Assembly (NCBI RefSeq): GCF_024713945.1
Contig: NC_134683.1
Coordinates: 3,535,501-3,599,500 of the forward strand
Length of the DNA: 64,000 nucleotides
Source of the DNA: Dermatophagoides farinae
Taxonomy: Eukaryota; Arthropoda; Arachnida; Sarcoptiformes; Pyroglyphidae
Direction of reading: 5' to 3'
Positions 52,136 through 63,207 of the stretch are shown one piece after another (the first letter of the stretch is position 1; the number at the start of each line of letters is the position of its first letter). The translations under genes were made by a program, and so were the position numbers. The notes under the pieces are model-generated. The model was not told where the DNA came from and did no database searches. It saw only the letters and a list, made by a program, of their open reading frames with translations.

Positions 52136-52605
52136 GATTTGCTGATTGTTTTGTTTCTGAAATTAAAATGAAAATGAAAAAAAAATAAATTTTAATACAC
52201 TGATGATGTCGATGTATGAATAATCAAGCCACATGTCAGAATATGGAGAATAGTTTCCGACACACATGCAAACAATGTTTATGGAAATTTTTTTTGTAAT
52301 TTAAATTTTGAAAAAATGATGATTTTTTCGACATTCGAATCTTTTGTTTTTTTTTCTATGGAAAAGTTTATCACCATTGTTTTCAATTCATTGATAACCA
52401 AGATATTGAAATTTATTTGATCATGGCCTCCAATATATATATGGACATCGGATTTCAACATTCAATAATTTATTAGATGTGAAAATATTTTGTTTTCCAT
52501 TAATTCGACTATATAGTTTTGATGACGTCATTCGTTTGTATATTTTGATTTTGAAACTAATATATGTCATTGCCATAAACAGCAAAAACATTTGGATCTA
52601 ACCAT
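52136..52605. other. Shared divergent region, MCTS1 / Noc2-like
   Basis: A 470-base spacer between outward-facing starts, A+T-rich, holding TGACGTCA (a CRE/ATF palindrome) at about 52523-52530 and no other clear element. The 60-codon minus frame in it is rejected. Confidence 0.55.
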
Positions 52606-53389
52606 ATGGATCGTCATTTCGACATGGATTCCAAAATGATGGCCAATGATGTTGATGGTATTGGTACATCGAATTCTTCGAATGTGAATCGTAGTAAAAG
52701 TAATTGGACCTGTCCTAATGATCGTGAACTTATGTTACGTGCCAAGTAAGTTGAGTTGATGATGATGATTCAAATCATTCTTGAATAAATGTTTTTACTT
52801 AAAATTTGCTCATATAGATTGGAAACTGGATGGTCATGTAAAACGAAACAATTTCAAACATTGCATTCACCGAATCGAAATGATAAAATTACAGAACAGG
52901 AAAGAAAGACCATTATAGATGTAATAAGTCGTGCACAACAATCGGATGAAATTGAAAAGAAACGAATTAGTAAAATGATTGAAAGATTGAAAAATATGAA
53001 ACGAAATGCACGTGGTGATGGCCATTACACCTGTATATTATGTAACGAATCATTTGGATTTTTCAATCATAATGCCCATGAATGTCATGGATGTTCAAAG
53101 GTAAGAATAGAATTTTAATAACAATATAATCAAATGTTATTATTATTATTGAACATTATCATTTACAGCTTGTATGTAATAAATGTGGTGTCGATACAAT
53201 TAATCATCGGAATGAAACAATTTGGTTTTGTAAAATATGTTCAGAAATGACAGAGGTAATTGATTAGATCACATATATATAATTATCGTATCTAATTCTA
53301 AAAATTCTAATTGATAGATATTGAAAAAATCTGGTTCATCATATCACGAGGTAAAACAACAACTTGAATCCGAACATATTGGAATGTAG
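52606..53389 (+). CDS. RPH3AL: Rab effector Noc2/rabphilin, Rab-binding and FYVE-like zinc module only
   Basis: Rab3/Rab27 effector of regulated secretion. Exons 52606-52745, 52818-53100, 53169-53255 and 53318-53389 give 193 residues. The Rab-binding helices read CPNDRELMLRAKLETGW and KKRISKMIERLKNMKRNARG; the zinc finger has CILCNESFGF, HECHGCSKLVCNKCGVD and WFCKICSE. The frame then stops after a short Gln/Glu tail. Rabphilin proper would continue into two C2 domains; the next 300 bases are a 3' UTR running into a convergent gene, so the C2 part is absent here and the gene has Noc2 architecture. A potential donor (GAGGTAAAA at 53349) could allow another ending. Confidence 0.92.
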
Positions 53390-53696
53390 TAGATAAACAA
53401 GAATGGAAACCAAAACGCACATTAACCAAAACAGAAATATTCAGAATTATTTTTTTGGCTATCCAAATATCAAAATGTAGCATTCGAATTTATTTTTTGT
53501 TTTTGTTTTAAGAAAAAAAAATGATAATTCTTTTATTTTTCCAAATTTTAATTCTATTCTTAACAGACAAATAAAAAAAAATCTCAACACACCGTGATGA
53601 TTTTGTTATTGTCTGAAACTTTTTTTTTTGATAATAATTAGCTAAACACAATCAATAGCACAAAGCCAGTGAACAATTCTTTTGTTTTTTATCATT
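53390..53696. other. Convergent 3' spacer, Noc2-like / ATP synthase d
   Basis: 307 bases with plus-strand AATAAA at 53570-53575 and a minus-strand AATAAA complement at about 53532-53537, so the two 3' ends probably overlap. Nothing else. Confidence 0.6.
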
Positions 53697-54376
53697 CTAT
53701 ACAGTAGAATATGGTTTACCATCCGGTGCAGCCAAACGTTCACGTTCTTCTTTAGTGAGGCCAGGTGTTTTCTCAAAATGTGGATAAATGGATGGATTTT
53801 CCAGTGTGCATACCCAATCAGGAAATGTTAATGTAAAATCTTCATTGCTCATGTCACGTACCGGAATCATCACTTCGAATTTTTTACGCTAAATAGAAAA
53901 AGAAAAAAAAATTTAGAAATAAGAAATGAATTTCTATAGCTTATATTCAATTATTACCAATTTTTCAGCTTCGGCAATTTTTGCATTAGCAATTGGTACA
54001 TAAGCATCACATGTACGTTTATATTCCGATTCTTGTTGTTCAATTTCTCCGGCTACCGTATCTTTTGGATAAGGAATTTTCAATGATTTATATGCTTGTT
54101 CAAGCTTTTGTACCATATCTTTATTCGCTAAACGTGCTTTGTATTCATTGAAATTAATTTCCGGTGGATTTTCTGGATAGGCCAATGCTCTAAAATATCA
54201 AAATGAATCCGATTCATTAACAAACATAAAACCCAAAAGAAACATTCATCTTACCTAACCAAATAGGCATCGGAACGAGCTTTGAATGCATTGAAATTTT
54301 TCATTTCATTTTTCGGTACAACCGAAGCAAATTTGGCCCAATCAATTGATGATTTAGTGATTCGTTTGGCAGCCAT
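53697..54376 (-). CDS. ATP5PD: Mitochondrial ATP synthase subunit d
   Basis: Peripheral-stalk subunit of F1Fo ATP synthase. Exons 54376-54255, 54189-53958 and 53888-53697 give 181 residues (fly ~178). Characteristic: MAAKRITKSSIDWAKFASV, NEMKNFNAFKARSDAYLVR, LAYPENPPEINFNEYK, and the C-terminal block FPDWVCTLENPSIYPHFEKT. No cleavable presequence is obvious, as for the family. Divergent with NXT1 across ~306 bases that contain a CTCF-like core. Confidence 0.96.
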
Positions 54377-54682
54377 CGTGATTGTTTCGTTATGTTTTAG
54401 TTTTTTCACAAATCAAACTACAAGTCACACATCGACAAAAACAATTTGTTGTTATGATGTGAACTTGATATCAGGCCGTATGGATGTCATTGAGGACTTG
54501 AATTTCTTGGAAATTTTTTTCACTCGTCGTAAAACATTTTTTTGCGGAATTTTTTTTCCACAAAAAATTGATGCTGCCATCTAACGTTGATGCTCCTGAT
54601 TCGTTGATGCCCATGTGTTTGTGATTTTCAATATATTGAATTTTGGATTTGAAAGTTCAAAAAAAAAAAAAAAACGAAAACA
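54377..54682. other. Shared divergent promoter region, ATP5PD / NXT1
   Basis: 306 bases between outward-facing starts, both housekeeping genes. The only recognisable element is the CTCF-like core at 54572-54583 plus flanks, about 100 bases before the NXT1 start. Confidence 0.55.
54572..54583 (-). promoter_or_regulatory. CTCF-like motif (partial)
   Basis: On the minus strand TAGATGGCAGCA matches the complete core of CCASYAGRKGGCRSYR (13 of 16 with flanks). It sits in the ATP5PD/NXT1 divergent promoter. Confidence 0.45.
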
Positions 54683-55078
54683 ATGTCAATACAATCATCA
54701 ACATTGAAAATAAATCATGCGTGTGAAAGTGGTAAAAAATTTGCCGAATTATTCTATGAACAATTGGATAAGAATCGTCATTTAATCGGTCAACTATATC
54801 ATGATACAGCAACATTAATATGGAATGGTAATCATATTGTTGGCAAAACAAATATTGTACAATTCTATATGAATCTACCGGCTATTGATACAAATCTACA
54901 TGCTATCGATTCACAACCAGTATCACAGATCATATCAAAAGATCATACCAGTATATTGGTCACCTGTAATGGACGTATGGCCATTAATCGTAAACAACAA
55001 CATTTTAATGAATCATTTATGTTGATTGCCGAGAATAATGTATGGAAAATTGTAACGGATACATTTCGAAATTATTGA
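54683..55078 (+). CDS. NXT1: NTF2-related export protein (p15/NXT)
   Basis: Partner of NXF1 in nuclear mRNA export. Single exon, 131 residues, NTF2-like fold. Matches: ACESGKKFAELFYEQLDKNR, LYHDTATLIWNGNHIVGK, FYMNLPAIDTNLHAIDSQPV and the C-terminal FNESFMLIAENNVWKIVTD. AATAAA appears at about 55220. No introns, in contrast to most neighbours. Confidence 0.95.
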   Translation: MSIQSSTLKINHACESGKKFAELFYEQLDKNRHLIGQLYHDTATLIWNGNHIVGKTNIVQFYMNLPAIDTNLHAIDSQPVSQIISKDHTSILVTCNGRMAINRKQQHFNESFMLIAENNVWKIVTDTFRNY

Positions 55079-55414
55079 TTCACATCAAATCAATCAAATC
55101 AAATCAAATCATTTGTATAATATATACGCATACATGAATTTATTAATATATATTCATCATTAATCATCAAAATGATAATCTAAAAATAACGAAAAATTGA
55201 AATTTGACAATTTCATCAAATAAATAAATATCAGTCATTTGAATTAATAAATATATAATTGGACCATTTTCTTTTCTTTTTTTTTGTTTGTTTGTTTGCT
55301 TACATAAATTGAGATCTTTCATTGAGCTATAATAAATTGTTTGTTATCTTCTTTGGTTAAAATGGCCAACAAATAAGGAACAAACAACGGAAATATTAAT
55401 GGCATGTCTTCATT
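55079..55414. other. Convergent 3' spacer, NXT1 / Rab GEF
   Basis: 336 A+T-rich bases holding both 3' UTRs; AATAAA at ~55220 for NXT1. Includes tandem AATCA units near 55089-55108. Nothing else seen. Confidence 0.6.
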
Positions 55415-56959
55415 TCAATTTCCATTGAATTCAAATGCATTAATGGATGGTGTAAAACCTAATTTAGATTGGGCTATATTACGACGTCGTTTCATTATTT
55501 GCCAATAAATATCTTTTATATTACTTTTGACTAGTCCTTGTTGTACATAACGTAAATAACAGAATAAATCACAGACAGTAGTAATTCGATTACGACATAA
55601 TTGTGATATAAAATACCATTGATTATGGCCATTATTTGTTGTTGTTTTTGTTGTTGTTGGTGTATTGACATTTGAATCGATTCTCATACGATATCGACAT
55701 ATACGAGGCACTTCTAATAGTGCACATTTCTTTGGAAATGGTAATTTTTGATCATTACAATTAGCAACAGCAGCAGCAGTAGTGGCAGCATTGGTGGCAC
55801 CAATCATTTCCACTGTCAATGTATTTGATTCAATCGAACGAAGAACCAATGATGTAAGATTTTTATTTTTAAAATTAAATACCGGATAAATTTCTTCATC
55901 ATAGATACGTTTCATAAAATTCGAACATATTGGTTCAAGTGTAGGACATTTACGCCATTCTTGAAATTCTTCATATAAAACTGGATCAATTTCAGTAATA
56001 CCATCATCAATTTGATCATCAAAATCATTTTCATCATCAATGGCTGGTAATTTGTTAGCCATCATCATTATTTGTTCTGTGGATTTTGAATTACTTGTCA
56101 ATTCATAATTACTTGGTGATTTCATAGGCATAGAACGTTTTTGTTTTGGTGATTTTGAATTGTTATCACTGTTGTTGTTGTTCGATTTTTGATTTTGTCT
56201 ATGATGATGACTACCTGATGATGGTAAAGTCGATGCCATCATTGTTGATGATGATGATGATGATGATGAATTCGAACAATTGAGCTGTGGATGAAGATGT
56301 GCATTCGGTTTCGATGGTGTCGATGTTATTACCAATAATTTTAATGCCTGAACTTCGGCTGTAAGCATATCAATTTTTAGATTTGCTTCATGTAATTCTT
56401 TTTCAGCACGATCTCTTAGAACATTGGCTGAATAGACCATTTTATTCGCTTCTTCAAACAATGATGCGGTCAGATCTTCTAATTCACTATCAACCTGTAT
56501 TCGTATTTGATACATTTTATCGATAATTTCATTCTTCAATCGAAGTTCTTCTTTTAACCGTTGACATTCATTAGATAAAAATAATTGTTCCGATTGTTTT
56601 AATCGATAATTATTACCAACCACATCACCATTGTTAATGTTTGATTGTTTTTGTAAACTATTTCGACCTATTGATAATGATAATCCAGTTTCTTTTTCCA
56701 AACATTCGAATTTTATGGCCATTCGTTGTTTTGTTTGTGCAATTAATTCTTCATAATCGGAATTTATCTGATCATCCGGTGGCGGTTGTTGTTGTTGTTG
56801 TGGTGGTGGTTGTGGTGGATTTATCGGTGTATTTATCGGTGATGAATATATCGATGAAGATGATGATGATTCGTTCGATTTATTATGTTTATTATGAGCA
56901 TCATTATCATTATTATTATTATGACTATTATCACTATTATGATTATTATTATTCATCAT
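55415..56959 (-). CDS. RAB3IL1: Rab guanine-nucleotide exchange factor, Rabin8/RAB3IL1 (Sec2) family
   Basis: GEF for Rab8/Rab3 in exocytosis and ciliogenesis. Single long exon, 514 residues from the ATG at 56959. The first ~70 residues are Asn/Ser/Pro/Gln low complexity. The Sec2 coiled coil (~residues 128-225) contains VDSELEDLTASLFEEANKMV, the GEF core, and ends ALKLLVITSTPSKP. After a Ser/Asn linker comes the conserved C-terminal half: DPVLYEEFQEWRKCPTLEPI, RICRYRMRID, CRNRITTVCDLFCYLRYVQQ and AQSKLGFTPSINAF. The absence of introns is unusual for this family and could reflect intron loss. Rabin8 versus GRAB cannot be separated. Confidence 0.94.
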   Translation of the reverse strand: MMNNNNHNSDNSHNNNNDNDAHNKHNKSNESSSSSSIYSSPINTPINPPQPPPQQQQQPPPDDQINSDYEELIAQTKQRMAIKFECLEKETGLSLSIGRNSLQKQSNINNGDVVGNNYRLKQSEQLFLSNECQRLKEELRLKNEIIDKMYQIRIQVDSELEDLTASLFEEANKMVYSANVLRDRAEKELHEANLKIDMLTAEVQALKLLVITSTPSKPNAHLHPQLNCSNSSSSSSSSTMMASTLPSSGSHHHRQNQKSNNNNSDNNSKSPKQKRSMPMKSPSNYELTSNSKSTEQIMMMANKLPAIDDENDFDDQIDDGITEIDPVLYEEFQEWRKCPTLEPICSNFMKRIYDEEIYPVFNFKNKNLTSLVLRSIESNTLTVEMIGATNAATTAAAVANCNDQKLPFPKKCALLEVPRICRYRMRIDSNVNTPTTTKTTTNNGHNQWYFISQLCRNRITTVCDLFCYLRYVQQGLVKSNIKDIYWQIMKRRRNIAQSKLGFTPSINAFEFNGN

Positions 56960-58517
56960 TTCGAACAATCAATTTTCTGTCCATCGAATACCAACCATCA
57001 CGCATTTGATTATCAAATCAAATTAAATAATAATAAAATAGGATTAAAGCTATAAGAATCAAACAAACAAAAAAAATTTCTGTGGATAATAATAATCCAC
57101 CAGGATAAAGATGATTTTATTACAATTAAATGAAAATTAATTAATAAATAAAATAATAATCCACGTACCAAAATGTTAAGAGTTCAACAACAAACACAAA
57201 AACACAATCGAATGATTTTTATTTTTGTTGTGTTGATTTGCCAAGAACTGCGCAAATCAAATCAAATCAAATAAAAAAAAAAAAAAAATAGCTGGGCATT
57301 TTAATAAGGTTAATATATTAGCAGTATACGTTTGAGGGGTGGATGAAGAGCAAAGGAAACACATAAATAAAATTTGATGATGATGGGCATCATTTTTTTT
57401 TCTCATCAATTTGTTCTAATCAAAAACACTAGATGGCGTAATAATAGTGCCGGTAGATTTTTTTTTGTTCTGTTTGTTTAGTTCCTAAATTCATAAAATC
57501 AATTTCAATATAAAAAAAAATAAAATTCCAATGTGACAATGTAATTAATAATTTAATTTTAAAATTTATGATTTTTAATTTTTTTTTTTTGCCACAACAT
57601 ATCGAAAGGGTTAATGATCGGGTCAAATTAGTGAAAAAAAAATAATAACCTTGATTGCAATTACAGAATCCTCGTATAACGACCACACACACATCATTCT
57701 CATTCTAGCCATCGTGAAAATTCAAAAAAAAAGAAAAAAAAAGTCGTTAACATTCGAAAAATCAAACAAAAAAAAAAAGAAAAGAAAAAATCACGCATGC
57801 GTAAATCAAAGTAGTAAGGGTAATTTTCTTATGCATTGGAAATTCGATTTTTGTTTCGTTTTGGTTTCATTTTTTTTTTTTTTTTTTTGTTGTTGTTGTT
57901 GTTCATGCATTTGAAACCTGTTGGTGGGTTTATTGGTCGAAATTTGATTGTGGTAAAGTTTTGATTTGCCTTTGACTGTTAATCATCGTTGTGGCAGTGG
58001 TGATGGTGGCAGTATTTTTTTTTTTTAAATGTCAGTTGAAAGTTTAATATATCGTGTATGTATGGTGTGTGTCTAACAACTAATAATAATCGTTTGTGTA
58101 TTGTATTTAACATGCTTTTTGACTCCACCTACCAACATTTGACCGTTAAAAAAAATCGTTGTGTTTTTTTTTTCATTTTTCTCGAAATATTTCATATATT
58201 GATGATGATGATCATGTACATCGTCAACATTGATGAAATCTCATTTTTTTGACTAACCATCTACTGATTTTGTTTCTCTGTGTGTGTGTGTTGTGTTTGT
58301 CTAACGATTCAAAGAACAATTGAATTTGTATATTGTGTTCAACATTTTTTTTTACTTAAAAATTAATTTTTTTTCTTCTGTTTCCTTGTATGTTTCTGTT
58401 CATTTAATTATTTCATCATCGACAATCTCAAACATTAATTCTTGATTGATTCAGTTCATCTAATTTAGAAATCTTTTTCATTGATCAAATAATTTCGTCG
58501 TATTTTTTACTGGAAAA
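56960..58517. other. Divergent intergenic, Rab GEF / polo kinase
   Basis: 1.56 kb. Contains A/T tracts, a CTCF-like core at 57427-57440 and the palindrome ACGCATGCGT at 57793-57802, which contains the core of NRF-1 sites. Frames of 60-87 codons are Lys/Phe runs and rejected. Confidence 0.6.
57427..57440 (+). promoter_or_regulatory. CTCF-like motif (weak)
   Basis: CACTAGATGGCGTA keeps the central CACTAGATGGCG of the CTCF consensus but departs in the 3' part. Lies between the Rab GEF and PLK1. Confidence 0.35.
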
Positions 58518-60703
58518 ATGACTGATAAATTGGTGTCAAAAATCGATATACCGGATTTAATCATAAATCCACAGACGAAAAAACAATATCAAAAAGGCAA
58601 ATTTCTTGGTCGGGTATGTTGTATTTTTATTATCAAAAAATGATTCGATTCAGTCGATTAAAGCCAATCTTTTTTTGTTGTTCATGGATTTAAATCATTG
58701 GCCTTTTTAATGTTATTGTCCACCTACACACACTATGGCGCCTTTTCTTGATTGGCATTATAGTTGTGTAGAAAATCTTCTGATTTATGTCATTAATCTG
58801 GATGTAATCTTTTCTTTTTTTGTTGTTGTTGTTTTTTGTCTTTCAACATAAAACAGGGTGGTTTTGCTAAATGCTATGAATTTACTGATTTATCAACGAA
58901 AAAAATGTATGCATGTAAGGTGATTTCAAAAACTCAATTGGTCAAAGATAAACACAAGACAAAGGTGAATAAACTCTTTTCTTTGTATATTGATTATTAA
59001 ATCTGTTTATTATATTATTTGTTACTATTCTAATCTAATATTATAGATGAGTTTAGAGATATCCATACATCGTAGTGTTGACCATGAACATATTGTCAAA
59101 TTTTATTCATTCTTTGAAGATGCCAATTTTGTTTACATTATATTGGAATTATGTGGTAAACGTTCATTGATGGAAATGCATAAACGACGTAAACGTGTTA
59201 GTGAAGCTGAATTACGTTATTATGTTCGTCAAATAACTTTGGCATGTGTTTATTTACATAATTCACGTATTGTACATCGTGATCTCAAACTTGGAAATCT
59301 ATTCCTTAATGATGATATGCAAGTAAAATTAGGTGATTTTGGTTTGGCTACAAAATTAAATCAAGGTGAACAGAGAAAAACTTTATGTGGTACACCAAAT
59401 TATATTGCACCAGAAATTTTATTGGAAACTGGACATGGATTTGAAGTGGATGTATGGTCATTAGGTTGTATTGTGTTCACATTGGCTGTCGGTAAACCGC
59501 CATTTGAAACAGAAGAATTGAAAAATACTTATCGAAAAATTAAAAAGAATGATTATACCATACCGAATGATGTGAATCCAGCATTGGCTACATTCATTCA
59601 TAAAATGCTTCAAGCTGATCCTAGTAAACGTCCAACAATGCAACAAATTCTTAAGGATCCATATTTGATTGATAATTATATTCCATCTTGTTTACCAACA
59701 TCATGTCTTAGTGTTGCACCACGTATCAATGAAAATCGTCTTTCAATTCTTGCTCACGGTGAAGGTTTTCGACGACCATTCTCCGAAATGGCTAATCAAG
59801 AAAAAGATGGACAAAGTGCCAAAGAAACTAATAATGGTCAAGCTAAGGCTGCCGCTAATAATCAATTGGCCGCTAACAAAGGAGTTAATGCTCTATTACA
59901 GCCATTGAATGAAAATGCACCATCGGATTATTATCTATCTGAATTACGTGAACAAGTGATTAAATTAATGAGCTCAAAACGTTTGCGTGTTAAACAATCA
60001 TCAAACGACGATGAAGCTGAACATCCAGCATCAATGCCATGCTATTGGGTTAGTAAATGGGTCGATTATACCGATCGTTATGGTATTGGCTATCAATTAT
60101 GCGATAACAGTATTGGTGTATTATTCAATGATTCGACTAAATTCATATTGATGCCTGACCAAACAAATTTCCATTACATTGACAAAGATGGTGTAGAAGA
60201 ATATTATAAATACAATCCTGATTATGCACCCGATCATCTGGTTAAAAAGACAACATTGTTTCGTTATTTTCGTAATTATATGAATTCACATCTAATAAAA
60301 ATGGGTGAAAAACAGAAACAACAATTGGGTGAAAAAGAGGAAATGGTACGAGTACCATATATTAACTCTTGGTTCCGTACAAATAGTGCCATAGTGTTTC
60401 ATCTGACTAATGGTACTGTACAGGTAAGTTTTAAATCAAAAAAAAAATCTTAATCTTAATAACACCAAAATTAATTATCTAATTTCTAATCAAATTCTTT
60501 AGTTGAATTTTTTCAAAGATCATATCAAATTAATATTATGTCCACATATGGCTGCCGTTACTTTTGTAAATGAAACTGGAGATTTTCGAGCATATAAATT
60601 TTCATTACTCGAAGAACATGGTATTAATTCGGAACTTTTGACTCGTTTAAAATATGCCAAAGAAGTGTTGTCACATTTGCATAGAAAAATTATTGCAGAC
60701 TGA
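58518..60703 (+). CDS. PLK1: Polo-like kinase 1
   Basis: Mitotic serine/threonine kinase. Exons 58518-58613, 58857-58964, 59047-60423 and 60503-60703 give 593 residues (human 603). The glycine loop GRGGFAKCYEF is made by the exon 1/2 junction; catalytic lysine in YACKVISK; HRDLKLGNLF, DFGLATK and the activation segment KTLCGTPNYIAPE with its T-loop Thr. Two polo boxes follow a linker: YWVSKWVDYTDRYGIGYQLC (pincer Trp) and INSWFRTNSAIVFHL with DHIKLILCPHMAAVT (pincer His/Lys). AATAAA copies lie ~365-375 bases after the stop. Orthology to PLK1/polo rather than PLK2-4 is supported by the SLEISIHRSVDHEHIV and ELCGKRSLMEMHKRRK segments. Confidence 0.97.
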
Positions 60704-61752
60704 TCATCTTTCAAGTCATTCTGTTGTGTTGGCCTAACATTCTTTGTTTAAATTATAGTTATAATAATCACATTAATCTAATTCGATTCTCATAATAATT
60801 AATATTCAAATTCAAAATATTGAAAATCATTCTAAACTATCATATACACATACACACAACACACACAAGACCTATTCTTTTCTCAGATTTTTTTTCTTCT
60901 TCACACATGTAACCGATAAATATATTTCAATTTATTGATGTAAATAATATGATCACACACACACACATTCATAACCATTGAAGAATATTCGATGATTATA
61001 CCATATATATGTGTGAGAGAGAGAGAGTGATGACCTATGAACACAAATATTTTTTTTTTCTTAAAAATAAAATTCAATAAAAATTTTATCTAATTTTAAA
61101 CAAATTGAATTGAATTCAACGTAAAAAAAACCGATGAATTTAAACCACAGTGCTTTTCATTGTAAACAGATGGCAGCACTTTGAAATATCTGTAATTTTT
61201 TTTTGTTTGTTTGTTCGATGAATGATGAAATGATGAATTCAACCATTCGATGATTCGCAAGTAAGTAAATTACCATCGATTTTATTTTTTTATAAAAAAA
61301 ACAATTTCTCTATAGAAAAAAAATTGAAAATTTATATATTTCCCATTTGAATATAATTTATATTTATAAAGTATTAATAATAAAGTAAATATAAAAAAAA
61401 TGTGAAAAATTATTTATCATTCATATTTTTTTTCCTCTTTTTTTTGATGTTGATGACACCGATCAGATGATGATGATGATGATGAACAGAGAGAGAGAAA
61501 GAGCTAATCTTTATCAGAATTGAATATCAAATCAAATTCATCGTGTTTTTTTAAAGTTCGATTTGATCGATTTTTTTTTTCCTTTCTTTTTTCTCTCGTT
61601 GCCGATTGTCATTTGCACATAGTTTTGTTTTGTTTCTTGTTTCAAGTGTTGGCTGAATTCGGGTTGAATTTGGTTATTGGTGGTGGTGGTGATGGTGGTG
61701 GTTTTTTTTTGTTTGTTTGTTTGATGATGATGATGTTAAAAGTTAATTTTTT
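60704..61752. other. Convergent 3' spacer, PLK1 / KDEL receptor
   Basis: About 1 kb with the PLK1 3' UTR (CA and GA runs, AATAAA near 61066-61080), a CTCF-like core at 61163-61178, T runs and GAT/GGT triplets. A 91-codon plus frame at 61520-61795 runs over the last KDEL-receptor exon and is rejected. Confidence 0.6.
61163..61178 (+). promoter_or_regulatory. CTCF-like motif (partial)
   Basis: TAAACAGATGGCAGCA matches 13 of 16 positions of CCASYAGRKGGCRSYR with an intact AGRKGGCRSYR core. It is nearly the same as the site at 10925-10940, even in its downstream CTTT. Confidence 0.45.
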
Positions 61753-62599
61753 CTATGCCGGAAGCCTTAATTTACGACCATGTAAAACTGAATGAAAAAC
61801 AAAAATAGAAAAAAATGGTTCAAAATCAATTAATTGACAAAAAATTCAACACAATGACACTTACCACGTGTGACATATAAATAGAAAAAGTCACAATACA
61901 ATACAGTCTGAACAAAACCGGCAACAATTGATATCCAATCAAGAAAATTTTCAAAATAATAACGCCAAATCCAATTCAATAGATAAAGACCACGATATGA
62001 ACCCAATGCAAACAGATAATGTGATGTAATTGTTTCAGCTTCGCCTGTTTTTGATACCAAAAATAGCTGTGGTAATATGGCTACAGCTTCCAAATAGATT
62101 GAAAATGTCCATAATACCTGATAAAATGATATAATAAAATTAGTTGAATTTTTCACCAATCAATCATAATCAATTTTTTTTTTACCTCCATGACAGTAAA
62201 TTCATGCCGTATCAATAATGCTAATATAATGGATGGAATAATTAAAAATTCCATACGAAATGTATCATGATTTCGATCATATGTGGCTTTAAATTTAAAA
62301 TATATCAAAAAAACTGTTGCCAATGATGAAACAACAAATATAATCTAATGATGATGAAAAAAAAGAAAAATTAAAAATTACTGAATCAATCAACCAGAAC
62401 AAAATACCTTCATCAATGTATTATAAGCGGAAATATAATTGGTAAACAAATCAAGATAACGTGTTATGTAGACCACTGTAAATAGTATCTGACTTTTACC
62501 AGATATGCCTGAACATGAACGTGTTTTCCATATTTTTAACAATAATATTATAATGGCGGTCAAATGTGCTAGATCGCCGGTTAAACGAAAAATATTCAT
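61753..62599 (-). CDS. KDELR: KDEL receptor (ER lumen protein-retaining receptor)
   Basis: Seven-helix Golgi receptor that returns K/HDEL proteins to the ER. Exons 62599-62408, 62344-62186, 62117-61865 and a tiny last exon 61787-61753 give exactly 212 residues, the family length. Seen: [85 protein letters not shown], and [13 protein letters not shown]. The last exon of 35 bases supplies [11 protein letters not shown], matching the conserved VLKGKKLSLPA end, so this short exon is well supported although easily missed. Confidence 0.97.
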
Positions 62600-63207
62600 T
62601 ATGAATGATGATGATGATAACGATGACGATGATTCTATTTATTGATGAAATGAATGAATGAATATGAAAAAAATAGGCACTATTTGATTAATTTCAACAA
62701 AAACAATTTAAAAAAAGAATAATAATATGTAAAAATTCGATCGAAATCAAACAATGTAAAATGAAAATAATGAAATTATAAAGTTGTGTGTATATTGTGT
62801 ATGAATACGGCTGTCAGAATGACGTGTAGGTTATTTTTTCCTATTTTGAGAATTATTAATTCACAAACAACCAGTGTATTATACTGCTGCTGCTGCTGCT
62901 GCTGCACACACACATACACACTGTCATCATCATCAATTGTAACCAACAAAAAAAAGCATGTATTAATAGGGCACACACACACACACACACACACCATTTT
63001 ATAATTTTCTATTTTTACCGATTTTCGCCACACACACACACACAAACACATACAAAAATGAAACCGTTCGGGTTAAAATGGATTTTATTACGGTAATTTT
63101 TCGAATTTTAAAATTTTCAAATGAATTTTATTTATTTTATATATCACAAATCAAAAATGTGGAAATAAATATAAAATTGTTTATTATTATCTCGATTTGT
63201 TTGGCTA
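62600..63207. other. Spacer between REXO4 3' end and KDEL receptor 5' end
   Basis: About 600 bases with CTG and CA microsatellites (62971-62994) and A+T-rich DNA; holds the KDEL-receptor promoter. No gene supported. Confidence 0.6.
62971..62994. repeat. CA dinucleotide microsatellite
   Basis: Twelve CA units upstream of the KDEL receptor, near a short CTG run (~62884-62903). Confidence 0.9.

Noticed and set aside
56960-56968. Upstream TTG start for the Rab GEF
   Set aside because: Not ATG; tandem ATGs at 56959 and 56956 are the natural starts.
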